The notes below the pieces were generated by a model. That model was not told the DNA's origin. It saw only the letters and a list, made by a program, of their open reading frames with translations, and searched no databases. The position numbers and the translations under genes are program-made. This document shows positions 41,623 through 53,000 of a stretch of DNA of 64,000 bases, one piece after another. The first letter of the stretch is position 1. Each line of letters begins with the position of its first letter. The stretch is from Euborellia annulipes (lineage: Eukaryota > Arthropoda > Insecta > Dermaptera > Anisolabididae), in contig JAKCPI010014402.1 in the NCBI GenBank assembly GCA_023213315.1, positions 1 through 64,000 on the forward strand, given 5' to 3'.

Positions 41623-42023
41623 TCAAACTTGCATTTTAAATGTTGACTGCTTCAAATAAACTATGGTTATTTTTCAAAATTTTAATCTCATATTTGGACA
41701 TTTTATACACAATATAGAATCGTAAATAAATACAAAATTTCATAAGAATTGGAAAAAAAATTTTAAATGCCTAAAAGTTCTAAAGGGGACCCCCTTTTGA
41801 ATCGAAATTAACATACAAATCCCTATAGGAAATTAACATTGTTCCTATGCGAAGATAAGGTGGAAAGGGAATTTAAAAAGAGTAGAGAGAGACGATAATG
41901 TTTGCAAGTGAGAGAGAGACATATATGTTTTCTTTGAAACAATTAAAGACACAAATAAATTTAAAAAAATGGGAATTTAAATAATAATTGATTTTTAATC
42001 TAATAAAAAGAAAAAGATTTAAA
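41623..42023. other. No recognisable feature
   Basis: AT-rich; nothing recognised. Confidence 0.5.
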
Positions 42024-42527
42024 TTCCGTTACCATGGCAACCATTTCTATCTTTCCTATGAAGAACAAGAGTAAAGTGGTCTTCAGAAGATTTCAACGGC
42101 AAAATGAGAATATACATTTTAAAGAGCATCTAAAAAATAGTTGATTTATGAATTTAAAAAAAATCCTTGGAGGGAATTTTGAGAAAATCGAAAAAAACTG
42201 AAAAAGTACATCAGTAAAGTACTAGTACTTTTTGGCCGATTTTGTTCAAAAGCTTATTTTGAGATTCTTCAAAGGTACCTAAGTTAAATATAAAATTTCA
42301 ATCCGGTAGCTCAACTCCTTCATGCTAAAAATCTGTCCACACATACAGCACACGCACGCACACACATACACACACACACACAACCAATTTGCGGGACCCA
42401 CTTTTTTGGACTCAGGGGACCTCAAAACATGTATATCCATCAAAATCTCGACATCGAATTTTTGACATGATCGCAATACTTTCTCTCTCTATATATTTCA
42501 TATATAGGGTACGAGAAAGTAAAAAAA
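42024..42527 (+). mobile_element. Family A element, left end missing
   Basis: Begins at X-box GTTACCATGGCAAC (42028-42041) and runs to GGGTACGAGAAAGTAAAA. The microsatellite is CA-rich. Confidence 0.85.
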
Positions 42528-42834
42528 TCCATTTTAGGTGACCAAAATTGCCAATAGTAAAAGTGTATATATTGTTAAAATTTATTATTTCCCTCTGCAG
42601 CTCCTTTTAACCAAACCGCAAGACTCGTTCCCCCGAGGACTGACTTTAAGTCCCATCGCATTTCTTCCTTTTATGTGAACATGAATTGCATTTTTTATTA
42701 ACTTCCCAATTTGCTAACATCTTTTTCTTTCTATCTCTATAACAGATCTTTAGTGAAATAGATATCAGAGAGAAATCGACACAGAATACTGATTATGACT
42801 TATTATATTCTAAGAATATAACCTTCTCTTATTT

Positions 42835-43265
42835 AATAAGTAAGAGAAGGAAACCAGCGCCTCTTTTTCCACCATGCACACTATTTATTTGCAAATATTT
42901 CGGGTTGCAGTACGCCACCCATCATCAGTGCAGCGAATAGTTTTGGTGGTGGATGTCGTCTATATTTTTGCCTCTGTTTGTATAAATGCTTGCCATTCTC
43001 ATAGTGATGTTCTTAAAATAGGCAAATTACCAGCAAAGAATGGTATTCATTGAATGGTATTCATTGCTGGTAATTTGCCTATTTTAAGAACATCACTATG
43101 AGAATGGCAAGCATTTATACAAACAGAGGCAAAAATATAGACGACATCCACCACCAAAACTATTCGCTGCACTGATGATGGGTGGCGTACTGCAACCCGA
43201 AATATTTGCAAATAAATAGTGTGTATGGTGGAAAAAGAGGCGCTGGTTTCCTTCTCCTACTTATT
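42835..43265. mobile_element. Penelope-like near-perfect palindrome
   Basis: Arms of about 202 bp (42835-43036, 43064-43265) with a 27-bp spacer holding GAATGGTATTCATTGAATGG. A CTTCTCTTATTTA direct repeat at about 42823 and 43292 suggests a 13-bp target duplication, with about 25 bp of extra sequence on the right. Each arm has a hammerhead-like motif. Arms differ at only a few bases, suggesting a young insertion or gene conversion. Confidence 0.6.
42890..42932 (-). ncRNA. Hammerhead-ribozyme-like motif
   Basis: Minus strand: helix I TGCA, core CTGATGA, one T, stem II GGGT/ACCC, GAAA, TATT, helix I TGCA. The mirror copy on plus (43169-43210) has lost one A of GAAA, so only this one keeps the core. 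Confidence 0.5.
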
Positions 43266-43344
43266 AATTTCAACTTCCAGCCCAAACTATCAACTTCTCT
43301 TATTTATTTGATCGTTACTGCCTGTTCATCAATATGTTAAATAA

Positions 43345-43570
43345 AAAAAAATCTGGTGTGACTGGCACACACTTTTTCTTATCTTCGGTAATCGAAAGTT
43401 GTGTACTGTACTGTGATGCTAGATTTTTTTTGTGTCGACTCACTTTTTTGGTCTAGGGAACCTCAAAACGTGTATATCCATAAAAATCTCGACATCGAAT
43501 TTTTAACATGATCGCAATACTTTCTCACTATACCGTATATTACATATATACATAAGAGAAATAAAAAATG
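43345..43570 (+). mobile_element. Family A element, internally deleted
   Basis: Left hairpin, TTTTGTGTCGAC, then directly CACTTTTTTGGTCTAGGG and the right hairpin. About 226 bp with both ends: a miniature derivative. Confidence 0.85.
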
Positions 43571-44186
43571 ATGATAGTTCCTGGCTCTATCCCTTTCTCG
43601 ATTATTGGGACCAGTATCTCAGCACATCTTTCTTCAACAACTTCCAAAAATACTCAGACTCTTTCTCGTTCTCCAAAAACCCATTGACCTTCAACCTTGA
43701 GACATCTGTGGAATCTTCTTTTTAGATTCGTCAATTTACAGTTTTACCAGGACTGTCTATTTTGTTAGCATTTGACAAAGTTATCCATATTCCAAGTTCT
43801 CTGCTTCGTTAATCTTTGGGTAACTCAAGTCCCAATATCATCTCCGAACAACTAGAAATAAGTGAGAAAACAGTAATTGATTGGGCGTGAAGTGCTGTTT
43901 GACGCCTTTATTCTTTATTTGTTGGACAGAAAGTGGTCAAACAGAAAAAGAGAGTTATGGATGGGAGTTGGACTCGCAGATAGTAGAAAATGGTATAAGA
44001 TCAAGAAATTTAGACTCTGTGAGGAAAATGAGGAAACATGTAATGGAATTCAGGGCAGTGTTCAAGAACGGGTCAGGAGACGCTCTGAGTTGGAGAAGAA
44101 GAAGTAGAAGTGTTGTGGGTAATGTGGTATGGAATATGGCAGGAATGGGAGAGAAGAATAGACTGTACAAAGGAAAAAATGAATTT
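43571..44186. other. Possible Merlin-like transposase scrap
   Basis: Plus strand at about 43830-43912 reads NIISEQLEISEKTVIDWA and, after a frame change, GREVLFDAF, resembling the helix-turn-helix and REV region of Merlin/IS1016 transposases. No catalytic region follows. The remainder is purine-rich with no recognised product. Confidence 0.3.
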
Positions 44187-44335
44187 ATTTTATATATTTG
44201 TAAAAATTTTAAAAAAAAAAAATTATAATTAGAGCCCCAAACCTAAGAAAGGAGGGGGAGGAAGTCAAATAAAAAAATAAAGTAAAAATTTAGCAGCCAA
44301 ATATAATATACTGTATAAGTAGCCGTGCTAGAACC
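44187..44335. repeat. Repeat R, copy 2
   Basis: Matches 37592-37741. Right of it (44349-44480), GGGCC and AAGCCTTGGG words recur and partly face CAAGCC/GGCTTG words at 45176-45245, perhaps ends of a small TIR element now holding a LINE. Confidence 0.55.
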
Positions 44336-44699
44336 TAGGTAGGAATTGCTAATGCTGACAATTGGGCCGAACTTGGGCCATTCGACAAGCCTTGGGTAGT
44401 GACCATTGGACCAAGTCTGGTTTGAGGCTTGGTATTATATTATTAAACCGAGCCTTGGGAAGTCTCCAATAGACTCCTGGACAAATCAAGTAGCTTAAAT
44501 AAGAATCATATCACTAATTATAACAACCGAGTACGAGAGAGTAAAGGCATTGAACAAATGAAGAACAAAACCAAAAAGCTCGAGTTCAAATCTCTCGAGG
44601 AACAATTTTTTTTCCTTCCTGGATTTTTGTTCCCTCGAGGCTTGGATCGACCATCCATTTTTTTTTGTTTTCCAAAGAATGGGACAACTCTGATTTTTC

Positions 44700-45171
44700 G
44701 TTTCCCAAGCTTGTTTTTTTTTTGTTTCTGGGTGCATTGTTATCATCCAAAGCTTGAACCAAGTCTCGTCCCCTGGTTCCAAGATATGCCATCAGCAAAA
44801 AGAAAATCCATTTGCTTATACAACAGACTGAGAATAAACCACACCAGATGCCCATCCCATCTCCACCGCTTTAATATGACCCCCTCACCACTCTGTGCCT
44901 GTTCGGCAATAGCTTCTCCAGAACATCTCATCCTGCACTGTCCACTCTACAAAATTCCCCGGAATCCAATTTCTAAATAAAATTCGACTTCAACTCCTCC
45001 AACATATCAACAATTAATAACAAATCCGTCTGAAGAACTCTTAAAACACCTAGAAATATACTGTACCACCACTAAAATAGCAATATGACCCAGATTTTAG
45101 ATCGTTTTAATTTATATTAATTTAATTTTGAATATTTATTATTATTTTTTATAGGTTATATTAAAAAAAAA
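44700..45171 (+). mobile_element. LINE 3' fragment with ORF2 C-terminus
   Basis: Reads KRKSICLYNRLRINHTRCPS, then C-A-C and SPEHLILHCPLY: the same cysteine-histidine tail as at 40070 and 50765. After a frameshift near 44978 the last about 35 codons continue to a stop. Poly-A at about 45160-45171. The 5' limit is uncertain. Confidence 0.7.
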
Positions 45172-45248
45172 AAGTCTCATCCAATGTTTAGCCAAGGCTT
45201 GCCTCAAGCCTCGCCCAATACTGGTGACACTTGGCCCAAGCCTTATCC

Positions 45249-45419
45249 AATGGGTCGTTTTGATAACTTACCTACCCCAACATTAAAATAGCCTCCCTAT
45301 GGGGAAATACATGGTGTTTGTCCTTCAGCATTAAAATAGCTGAAGGACAAACACCATGTATTTCACCATAGGGAGACTATTTTAATGTTGGGGTAGGTAA
45401 GTTATCAAAACGACCCATT
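45249..45419. repeat. Fold-back D3
   Basis: 171 bp, 81-bp arms with two mismatches, loop ATTAAAATA. The loop is the reverse complement of that in D1, so this copy is in the opposite orientation. Confidence 0.9.
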
Positions 45420-45545
45420 GTGTATTCCTACCTGAGAAGTTTCGATCCCTATCCAATATCATTTATTCACCGAAGAAGGCATTTTTCTGCCTGAAACCCC
45501 AGCCTTAAAGGCTTAAAGATTGAAGATTTTTATTTCCACAATTAA
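45420..45545 (+). repeat. Penelope-like remnant with eroded hammerhead core
   Basis: CCGAAGA, stem AGGCA/TGCCT, GAAACCCC at about 45473-45498. Core base mutated (CTGA to CCGA); helix I not paired. Confidence 0.35.
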
Positions 45546-46190
45546 CAATCAATCATAGAGTTATTGTTGTTAGATCAATCTATATTAATAGGAAATTTCA
45601 TCAAAATCTTTAGAGCCATTTTCTTATTTATTATCGAATTAAGGGGGGAACACGTTAAGACGTTGAAAGCCTTATTGATTTTTAATCTAAGTTAGTACAA
45701 AATTAATTGAGGCAAAGCGCATGTGTGTGTCCCCTCTCTGTGATCTAAGACGGCGTGGTTTTAACAAGGCATCTCTCATTCAACGGAGAGAGAGAGAGAG
45801 AGCATAATCAATATTAATTATGAGAGTTCTATCCATCCGTCTGTCTGTCTGTCTATCCCCTATCTCTCTTTCTCTCTATGTCTGTCTGTCTGCCTATCTG
45901 ATGCCGTTGTAATTAATTTTAATTTGACACGTAGCTACTCTCAAGGCGAATTTTTTTTTTTTTTTTCTAAATTTATTATTTCCGGACAAGGTCATTAATA
46001 AAGATGATCCTTGTTTATTAATAGTCCTCAGAAGACAATCATTTTCCATTTTTATTTAGTTTAAAAATCGCAATTTACACGTTTTTTTGTAATCAAATTA
46101 TAATCCGAGGAATGATGAAATTTGAAATATTTTGATTAAAATCGGTCAATGTGACCAACTGTTTAATTATGGGGTGTGACGAAAAGGATC
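45546..46190. other. No gene; GA and GTCT repeats
   Basis: GA run at about 45785-45803 and GTCT runs near 45838-45890. Nothing else recognised. Confidence 0.5.
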
Positions 46191-46199
46191 GGCATTGGG

Positions 46200-46920
46200 G
46201 GGGGGGGGGATATCTTTTCAATACAAAAACCTCATTGCTGTTTGGAGCCGATGTTTGGGGAAAGGAAGACAAGCAAGATCTCCATCTAGTGATGGGAAGA
46301 TACATCAAGTCAGCTCTAGGAGTAAGAAAAAATACTTGTGGAAAATGGAAGTTGACAAAAGAAGTCTCAAAAACAACATCCTAGAAAAGAAACTCAGTTA
46401 CATCATGTCCCACCAGCACATTTGAGGTGTTGAGAAATATTGTAACAAATTGCAACTTGCAAAAAATTGGCATTATTGCTGCAATATTGTAGCGGCAATA
46501 TTCCAAGGTAGAATATTGTAGAAATTGCGAATATTGTTGAATATTCCTATGTCCGCTTTTGCATATTGCAGCAATATTGTCAATATTGAGAAGATTGAAT
46601 ATTTTAAATTGGATTGTGGGATGCTGATTAACATGAAGGATGACAGATGGCCGAAGATCTGCTGGAAAGAACATCTGCCGCTTCTCTGGCTGAACTGCAT
46701 CCTCAAAATGGCGATAAAAAAAGATCGACGCAGGAAGACCTGACCTGACTGAAGAACTTTCAAGAACTGAAAAGTGGTGGGGATGTCACCTGGGAGTTCT
46801 TGGAGATCATGACAGCTATAAGATAGAGACCAGGAAACACAACTGCTATGAACCAGATTAGACAAATCAACATACTGTCCTTACTAGAGACTGATAAAGA
46901 AACCCGTAATTCAAGAAGAC
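46200..46920 (+). pseudogene. LINE ORF2 remnant (reverse transcriptase C-terminus)
   Basis: Reads TSLLFGADVWGKEDKQDLHL and YIKSALGVRKN, the region after the LINE reverse transcriptase core, then NMKDDRWPKICWKEHL further on. Interrupted at about 46440-46610 by a GCAATATTG-rich stretch. Multiple frame changes. Probably a different LINE from the ones with the RLRxNHT tail. Confidence 0.6.
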
Positions 46921-46923
46921 TAC

Positions 46924-47545
46924 TTAAGGGGCTCCGGGAGCGAAGGTGTTACGCCTGTTTTTCCCGATAAGATGGCGTTGTGTGTCATAAAAATTATGCC
47001 CAAAAAATCAAGTAATTCAAAAATTTGCCAAGAGATGTCAGAATGGTAGCTAATAATATTTAATGCATTTGGTTGATTTTCATTGATCTTTTAACAATAA
47101 ATACTTTTAATTTTATATATTATGTATCTTTTATAAAAGAATAAAAATATATAAATATAGGCTAATAGCTCATGAGGATCGGCCGTTAGACTAGCCTACC
47201 ATCTATTGTAAGAATGCTGAACTAATTTGACAGTTGGTTTTTAAATAAATCATCTAAGCTTATTTTAAAAATTAATATGTGATTAATTATAACAATAAAT
47301 TCATTTTTAAATTTAAAAAAAAAATTAAAGATTATTGGAATAGATTGTTTTTTTGTATTTGCTTGATAACAAAAAAATTAATTACGATAATTTTTTAATA
47401 AGTGTTTAAAAAAATTATATCTCGATGTCCCAATAATCTCTTAAGAATTGAATTCATTTAAAAAAAAAGCGCATTGAAAAATTCCTTATACCATAATAGT
47501 CTAGTTTTTTTTAAAGTACGTTTAGACGTTGCTACCTTCACGAAC
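46924..47545 (-). mobile_element. Family C element
   Basis: Ends AAGGGGCTCCGGGAGCGAAG and CGTTTAGACGTTGCTACC. The two ends share GGAGCGA.GT in inverted orientation, suggesting terminal inverted repeats of a non-autonomous DNA element. Contains AACAATAAAT and GATTATTGG blocks shared by all copies. Confidence 0.75.
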
Positions 47546-48000
47546 AGAACAGGATTTGTTCCTCCGGAAGAGGGTTTCTACATTACAAACTATCCCTAAC
47601 TCATGCAACCGGCTCTTAGTCATATCCCGAGGCCCCCCGACCGTTCTCTGCTAAAACAGCCATTTTGCCTTCGCACACCAAACAAAAGATTTTTTTTTTT
47701 TAATACAATAAAAGAGAATTCCACATCGTAACTCAATAAAATAAAGATCGATCGCTCCTCAGACGCCATTAATTCAATCAATTTAATCGAATTAGTATTT
47801 TTTTTTTTGCAAGAAATCAAAAGGCCAATAACAAGTCTGTGTGGTTTCTTCTATATAACAAACAATTAGATCGCAACAACATCAAAGCCAGCCTTGTATG
47901 AAATAAAATTATTAACTTCATAAAGCAAAGTTAAAAAAGAAAAAATGTTTTTTTTTTTTTTTTTTTTCTTTTATATTTTAAAAAGTTTGTTAAATAACAG
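47546..48000. other. No recognisable feature
   Basis: AT-rich with A/T runs. Confidence 0.5.
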
Positions 48001-48345
48001 ATCTGATGTGACCAGCATTTGGATTTTAACATTATTATTGTATAAAAGAGAAATACTTGCATTGGTGTCAAAAATTCGATGAAAATTTTTGAATTTCCTT
48101 CAGCGCCTTGGTGTAGTGGGTAGCGTGCTGGCCTTTTATACCAAGAGTCACGGGTTCGCATCGCGTCCCGCGCGACAATTTATTTCAATTGAATTGGCTA
48201 CCAATCCAAATAAATGGGGTCTAAATGGCCTTTGCTGCCTAAAAAGACCTTAAATGAAATAAAAAAAAAAAAAAATTCGCCTATACATTTCAAAGAGCAT
48301 TTAAAAAATAGTTGATTTATGAATTTTAATCAAAATCGTCAGAAA
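48001..48345. repeat. Degenerate family A scraps around a SINE-B
   Basis: CTGATGTGACCAG and GAGAAATACTTGCATTGGTG before, ACATTTCAAAGAGCATTTAA after. Right of it, 48346-48405 matches the middle of family C (AGATGGCAGGC.TGTC.AACAGCCG). Confidence 0.55.
48102..48275 (+). repeat. SINE-B, full-length copy
   Basis: tRNA-like head (CTTGGTGTAGTGGGTAGC; GGGTTCGCATCGC), body TTTCAATTGAATTGGCTACC, GGTCTAAATGGCC, AAAAAGACCTTAAATG and poly-A. Head related to SINE-S, body different. Confidence 0.75.
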
Positions 48346-48420
48346 TGACCCAACAGCCAAATAGTTCAGCACCTTTGCAAAAGATGGCAGGCCTGTCCAA
48401 CAGCCGGCATTATCAGATCA

Positions 48421-48557
48421 CTTTTTTTTTAACTCACTCACATTCACACAGTCTTTTAGACAACTTAGGCCATATAAGACTACGATAACCGTTATTTGAA
48501 TATATATGTATTTGGGGTCTATTTAAACCATCTGGTATCCAAATGGCTTAAATAAAG
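48421..48557 (-). repeat. SINE-S, 5' truncated
   Basis: T run, CACTCACATTCACACAG tail and body to the hairpin. Confidence 0.8.
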
Positions 48558-48652
48558 TGTGTCATAGACAGACAGACAGACATTTGTAAATGATATAGAT
48601 ATTTGAAAAATGACTAGCCGCGCCGCCCGCCTTTAGCTCCAGGAGAGACAGT
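48558..48652 (-). repeat. Helitron-like end fragments
   Basis: A 5' terminus on minus (GACAGACAGACATTTGTAAATGATATAGA, read in two parts: GACAGACAGACATTTG and TAAATGATATAGA) and, at 48611, an H1 3' terminus (CTAGCCGCGCCGCCCGCC on plus). Confidence 0.5.
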
Positions 48653-48890
48653 TTTATTTTTTTTTTAACACTCACACTTTTTTCCATTCACACACACATA
48701 CACACAGTTTTTTTCGGCAACGACGATTACTGATATATTAATAATTATATATATTTGGAGTCCAGGCATTTTTATTTAAGTCATTTGGTATCCAAATGGC
48801 TTAAATAAAATCATCAGACTGCCTGGGATCCGAACCCGCGACGTTTGGTATACGAGGTTAGCACGTACCAACTACGCCAAGCCCGGGGGC
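48653..48890 (-). repeat. SINE-S copy
   Basis: T run at left, head ending CCAAGCCCGGGGGC. Block with GATAACCGT shortened. Its head and right flank recur inverted at 49537-49707. Confidence 0.85.
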
Positions 48891-49597
48891 AAGAAACAGT
48901 TTAAAAAATTAAATTTTTTTTTGGAATGGGTGCATAAGGTCCGAAGGTCCGCGACCGTTGGTATACAAGACTAGCACAGGGCCTATGATCATAACATTTA
49001 TTAAAAAAATTGATATTAAATTACAATAAGAATACAAATTCGATAAATATCAGATGTACTTACAAATATTATCAATTATAGACACTCTTAGGTATTTTAT
49101 TATTCATTGCAATTAAATACAATTTCTTTTTAACTTTGATATGTACAAAATGCAGCAAGTAAAGGATAACATTTTGTACATATCAAAATTACAAAGAAAT
49201 TGTATTTAATTGCAATGAATAATAAAATACCTAAGAGTGTCTATAATTGATAATATTTGTAAGTACATCTGATATTTATCGAATTTGTATTCTTATTGTA
49301 ATTTAATATCAATTTTTTTAATAAATGTTATGATCATAGGCCCTGATGAAGGTCGTGGTTGGCGACCGAAACGTCGGCAAATAAAAATAAAATAAAATAT
49401 TTTTTATTTAATCTCCTGGCTTCTGGTCCCTGCGAATTCTGAGTAAATCTCCACAGCCAAAAAACATCAGTAACTTTAGGAATTAATAACTCAAAAAGTT
49501 ATAGGTATTTTTTTCCTGGCTGCAATTGGTCAGTATAGGCGTTCGGACCTTATGCACCCATTCCAAAAAAAAAATTTAATTTTTTAAACTGTCTCTT
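48891..49597. mobile_element. Inverted duplication with central palindrome (Penelope-like)
   Basis: Outer arms: 48891-48945 (AAGAAACAGTTTAAAAAATT to GGTGCATAAGGTCCGAA) face 49537-49597. Inside, 48978-49152 and 49170-49344 are 175-bp near-perfect complements with a 17-bp spacer. Only the right side continues into a hammerhead-like motif and an AATAAAATAAAATA tract. Confidence 0.7.
49339..49379 (+). ncRNA. Hammerhead-ribozyme-like motif
   Basis: GGCC, core CTGATGA, one A, stem II GGTCG/CGACC with loop TGGTTGG, GAAA, CGTC, GGCA. Helix I pairs over 3 bp only. Confidence 0.5.
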
Positions 49598-49707
49598 GCC
49601 CCCGGGCTTGGCGTAGTTGGTAGCGTGCCTACCTTCTATACCAAACGTCGCGGGTTAGGACCCCAGGAAATCCGATGATTTTATTTAAGCCATTTGGATA
49701 CCAAATA
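49598..49707 (+). repeat. SINE-S, 3' truncated
   Basis: Head and first part of the hairpin. Followed at 49707-49765 by a Helitron-like 5' part (TTTACAAATGTCTGTC, GTGACACTCTCTATTTG). Confidence 0.8.
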
Positions 49708-49765
49708 ATATAATTTACAAATGTCTGTCTGTCTGTCTGTCTGTGACACTCTCTATTTGACTAAA

Positions 49766-50264
49766 TAAAGAAGGGTTTATTTATTTTTTTTTTTTAACAA
49801 ATTTATGTTATTGTTTAAAGAATAACATAAATTTTAATTCCACTCGTTCGCTCACTAACAAACGAAAGCTTTGACATCATTTGAAGCATTTTCACTCCCA
49901 CCCTCCCTCCCTCCCCACCCACATACACATACTCGATAAATAAATAAACCCCTTTATGAATTAATAATGTTATTTGTCAATATGAATATATAACAAGCTC
50001 TGTTCTTCTTGTATATCTACTTTGTTGTCTGTCTATTCCATATGACAATGAAAATTCAAAGTTAACGAACTTCAACTTATATATATTGTATTATTAACTA
50101 AATTAATTTGTTTGTTTGTTTTTCCAACCTACTTGAATAAATAAATGAGTTCCTTGCTGAATTGAATAATAATAATAATAATAATAATCACGTTATTTTT
50201 TTTTTTTTTAGTAAAAAAAAAAACCCCTAATGAGGTCACATATTTATTTTTTATTTTTGTTCTA
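49766..50264. other. No gene; AAT microsatellite
   Basis: AAT repeat at about 50168-50188 and A/T runs. Confidence 0.5.
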
Positions 50265-50763
50265 AGGGGGTTCAGGAGCGACGTCTAAACGTATAAAAAA
50301 AAACAAAAAAAAACTAGACTATTATAAGGAATTTTTTTTTTTAAATGAATTAAATTCATAAGAGATTATTGGGATATCGAGATATAATTTGTTTAATGAC
50401 TTATTAAAAAATTATCGTAATTAATTTTTTTGTTATCAAGCAAATACAAAAAAAACAATCTGTCCCAATAATCTTTAATTTTTTTTAAATTTAAAAATGA
50501 ATTTATTGTTATTATTAATCATATATTAATTAAGAAATTTTTAAAATAAGCTTAGATGATTTATTTAAAAGCCAACTGTCAAATTAGTTCAGCATTCTTG
50601 CAATAGATGGCAGGCTAGTCTAACAGCCGATTTTTATATATTTATTTATATATTTTTATGCTTTTATAAAAGATACATAATAAAATAACATTTATAAAGT
50701 ATTTATTGTTAAAAGATCAATGAAAATCAACCAAATGCATTAAATATTATTAGCTACCATTCT

Positions 50764-51339
50764 TAGAATCCGAATCAACCATACCAGATCTCTCGCCCAT
50801 CTATTCCGCTTCAATATTGTTCCTTCTCCCCGCTGCTCCTGTACCGCATATGCCACTCCAGAACACCTCTTCATGTACTGTCCTAAATTTAAAAAAGAAC
50901 GCTCCATCCTAAATCAAGCTATAGTGCCCCATTTCCGAAGTCCGCCTGATTTTCTAGAAATCATCAAGAACCCTACAGACGCCATAGTTGCAGCTCTCTA
51001 CAATTTTTACATCTCTATCAAAATTACTCTGTGACTTTTGTAAAATAGCTACCTTTTATAACGTATTTTTCATACAATGTTTTTGCAAATATGTTTTTTT
51101 TTTTTTGAACTGTGTTTTTCTTATAAACTTATTTACTAATTATGTTTTTTTTTTTGGAACATGTTTTTCTTATAATGTTGTTTTTTAATCATGTGTTTTC
51201 ATATTATGTTCGTTTTTGTTTTTATACACAATATTTTGTAAAATGTTTTGTATAACCTATATTTTTTATATTGTATGAATTTTTTATGGCGGGATGGCCT
51301 CTGGCCAACAGCCAAGAATAAAAAGAAAAAAAAAAAAAA
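50764..51339 (+). mobile_element. 5'-truncated LINE with poly-A
   Basis: Flanked by AGCTACCATTCT (50752-50763, 51340-51351), a perfect 12-bp duplication in family C. 3' end GGCGGGATGGCCTCTGGCC...AATAAAAAG and poly-A. Confidence 0.93.
50765..51034 (+). pseudogene. LINE ORF2 C-terminus
   Basis: 89 codons open to TGA: RIRINHTRSLAHLFRF, SPRCSCTAYATPEHLFMYC, then a charged tail (SILNQAIVPHFRSPPDFLE). The cysteine-histidine tail follows RNase H in I/jockey-type LINEs. The 5' part was never copied. Confidence 0.8.
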
Positions 51340-51569
51340 AGCTACCATTCTGACATCTCTTGGCAAATTTTTGAATTACTTGATTTTTGGGCAGACTTTT
51401 TATGACACACTACGCCATCTTATCGGGAAAAACATGCGAACACCTCCGCTCCCGTTTCACCTTAAAAGCCTATACAGCCCAACAAAGAAAAAAAAAACTT
51501 GGTGAAATGAAATTTAGAGTCTTGATTCCAAAAAATGCCATCAGTTTTGCCTCTCGTCAGCTCTAGTAT

Positions 51570-51634
51570 AGAGAAAAGGCAAGCCGTGGGGTTCAGAGGG
51601 CGCGAAACTAGCCGAATGCGGGCGCCCCGGCTAG
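51570..51634 (+). repeat. Helitron-like H1 3' end
   Basis: GGGGTTCAGAGGGCGCGAA, GCGGGCGCCCCGG, CTAG followed by TAATAATAAT, as in the copy ending at 34441. Confidence 0.5.
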
Positions 51635-52247
51635 TAATAATAATAAATCAGAGAGGTTTCTGGGAAATCCAAAACTAAAGAATGCAAAATGAATAAAATC
51701 CAAGTGATAATAAAATTCAATTTTTTTTTTTTTTTTTTAATACAAGAAATCGACAAATTCGATGATCCCTCTTAGCGTGCATAAAGCTAAAGAGAGAGAG
51801 AGATAGAGAGAGCTGACGAAGTAGAAATCGACGACAAAAAATAAAAAAAGTGTAGAAGAAAAAGAAGAAGAAAAAAAAAGCAAGATGGCGTTGGTTGCTT
51901 CCGTGTCGTCGTTTGCATTTGCTAAATCTGATGATGGGCCATCTGCCTTCAACAGAGATAGACAGATAACGACAAATTGAGTTCGCTCTCTCTCTCTCTC
52001 TCTCTCTTTTAGTAAATTTGTTCTTGATGACGACTGGTACCACCACATCATAAATTCATCTCTATTTGTCTTTTTCTAATCTATTAATAGATTTTATCTA
52101 TAGTTTCTCAACCTTATTTTGCTCACTGTCCACTTTGAGAATATGCCCTTTTTTAGAGCCCCCCCCCTTCATCTTAATTTTACTTACCACCACTCGCTAA
52201 TTTAAACGAAACGTTAAATTTTTCCCACCCTGCCGTTTACCTTTTTT
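51635..52247. other. No gene; GA and CT tracts
   Basis: GA run at about 51790-51812 and CT run at about 51988-52007 bracket a region with no recognised coding; overlapping ORFs are low-complexity. Confidence 0.5.
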
Positions 52248-52548
52248 AAAGTAGAACTTTTATTTGATGGCCTCAAATTTTTTCGCTCTTCAGCATGTCG
52301 CGTTACAAGCCGTGACGTCACAGCCCGTGAGGCTATGACGTCACAAGCCGTGACGACAAAAATAGCAAATTTGAAATTTAATATATATGACGAATTATAA
52401 AAAAATAATTGTGAGATTTAATTATTCAATTTTTAATTTAAAACGTGATTTTAATACCCTTAATTGAATAATTTTCAGTTAAACGCCTACGATTCCAATA
52501 AAAGTTTCACTTGCATCGTAGTTTCATAAAACCACACAATGATTTTTT
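52248..52548 (+). mobile_element. Family B element, internally deleted
   Basis: Both ends present; about 150 bp missing from the centre. TGACGTCA at about 52313 and 52337. Confidence 0.85.
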
Positions 52549-52842
52549 TAGAGGCACGTCCCTGCGAAAATTTTTTCATTTGCGGCACCCTAAGTATTCC
52601 GCGCTCTGCAATAAATTATATTTTTGCGAAACTAAATTTTTTTCACTCTCCGGAAATTTTTTTTTCCGGGCATGCCAAAAATTATTTACTATATTACGTA
52701 TTTAACTAAAGAGCCGCAGCTTCACATTCAAAGAGCCTCAGGTTGCTGACCCCTGCCTTCTCCGGTCATGAATCCTCTTGGAAAATTGAATTTTTTATTT
52801 AATTTTACCTCTTCTTATTCTTTTTTATTCGCTTTAATCCCG

Positions 52843-53000
52843 CGGTATGGGCGGGTTTTTGCGACTCGGAAGAAATAGAACAGGCCGGCCCGTCGAACGG
52901 TCTGGTGCCTGTTGAAAATATTGACATGCAAAGAACAGAAGTACTGCCAGTCCCAGCTAGGGCAGCTCGTGGTCGCCATCCACGTACCCACGAGATGTGG
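52843..53000. repeat. Family E repeat, copy 2
   Basis: Shares CCGTCGAACGGTCTGGTGCC, GAAAATATTGACATGC and CTGCCAGTCCCAGCT with 7091-7290, in the same order. Confidence 0.6.

Larger units (their letters stand above)
50265..51455 (+). mobile_element. Family C element split by a LINE
   Basis: TTCAGGAGCGACGTCTAAACG at left, CTTATCGGGAAAAACATGCG and CACCTCCGCTCCCG at right. Continuous with 27043-27480 once the LINE is removed. Confidence 0.85.

Noticed and set aside
43877..44228. ORFs of 76 and 115 codons (plus)
   Set aside because: No domain recognised; only the upstream helix-turn-helix-like scrap is suggestive, and it is out of frame.
44558..44855. Overlapping ORFs of about 90-140 codons on both strands
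   Set aside because: The plus frame matches a LINE only from about 44800 onward; the minus frames are shadows with no recognised similarity.
51717..52051. ORFs of 104-109 codons, arginine/serine-rich
   Set aside because: Driven by GA/CT tracts (RERERE, SLSLSL); low complexity only.
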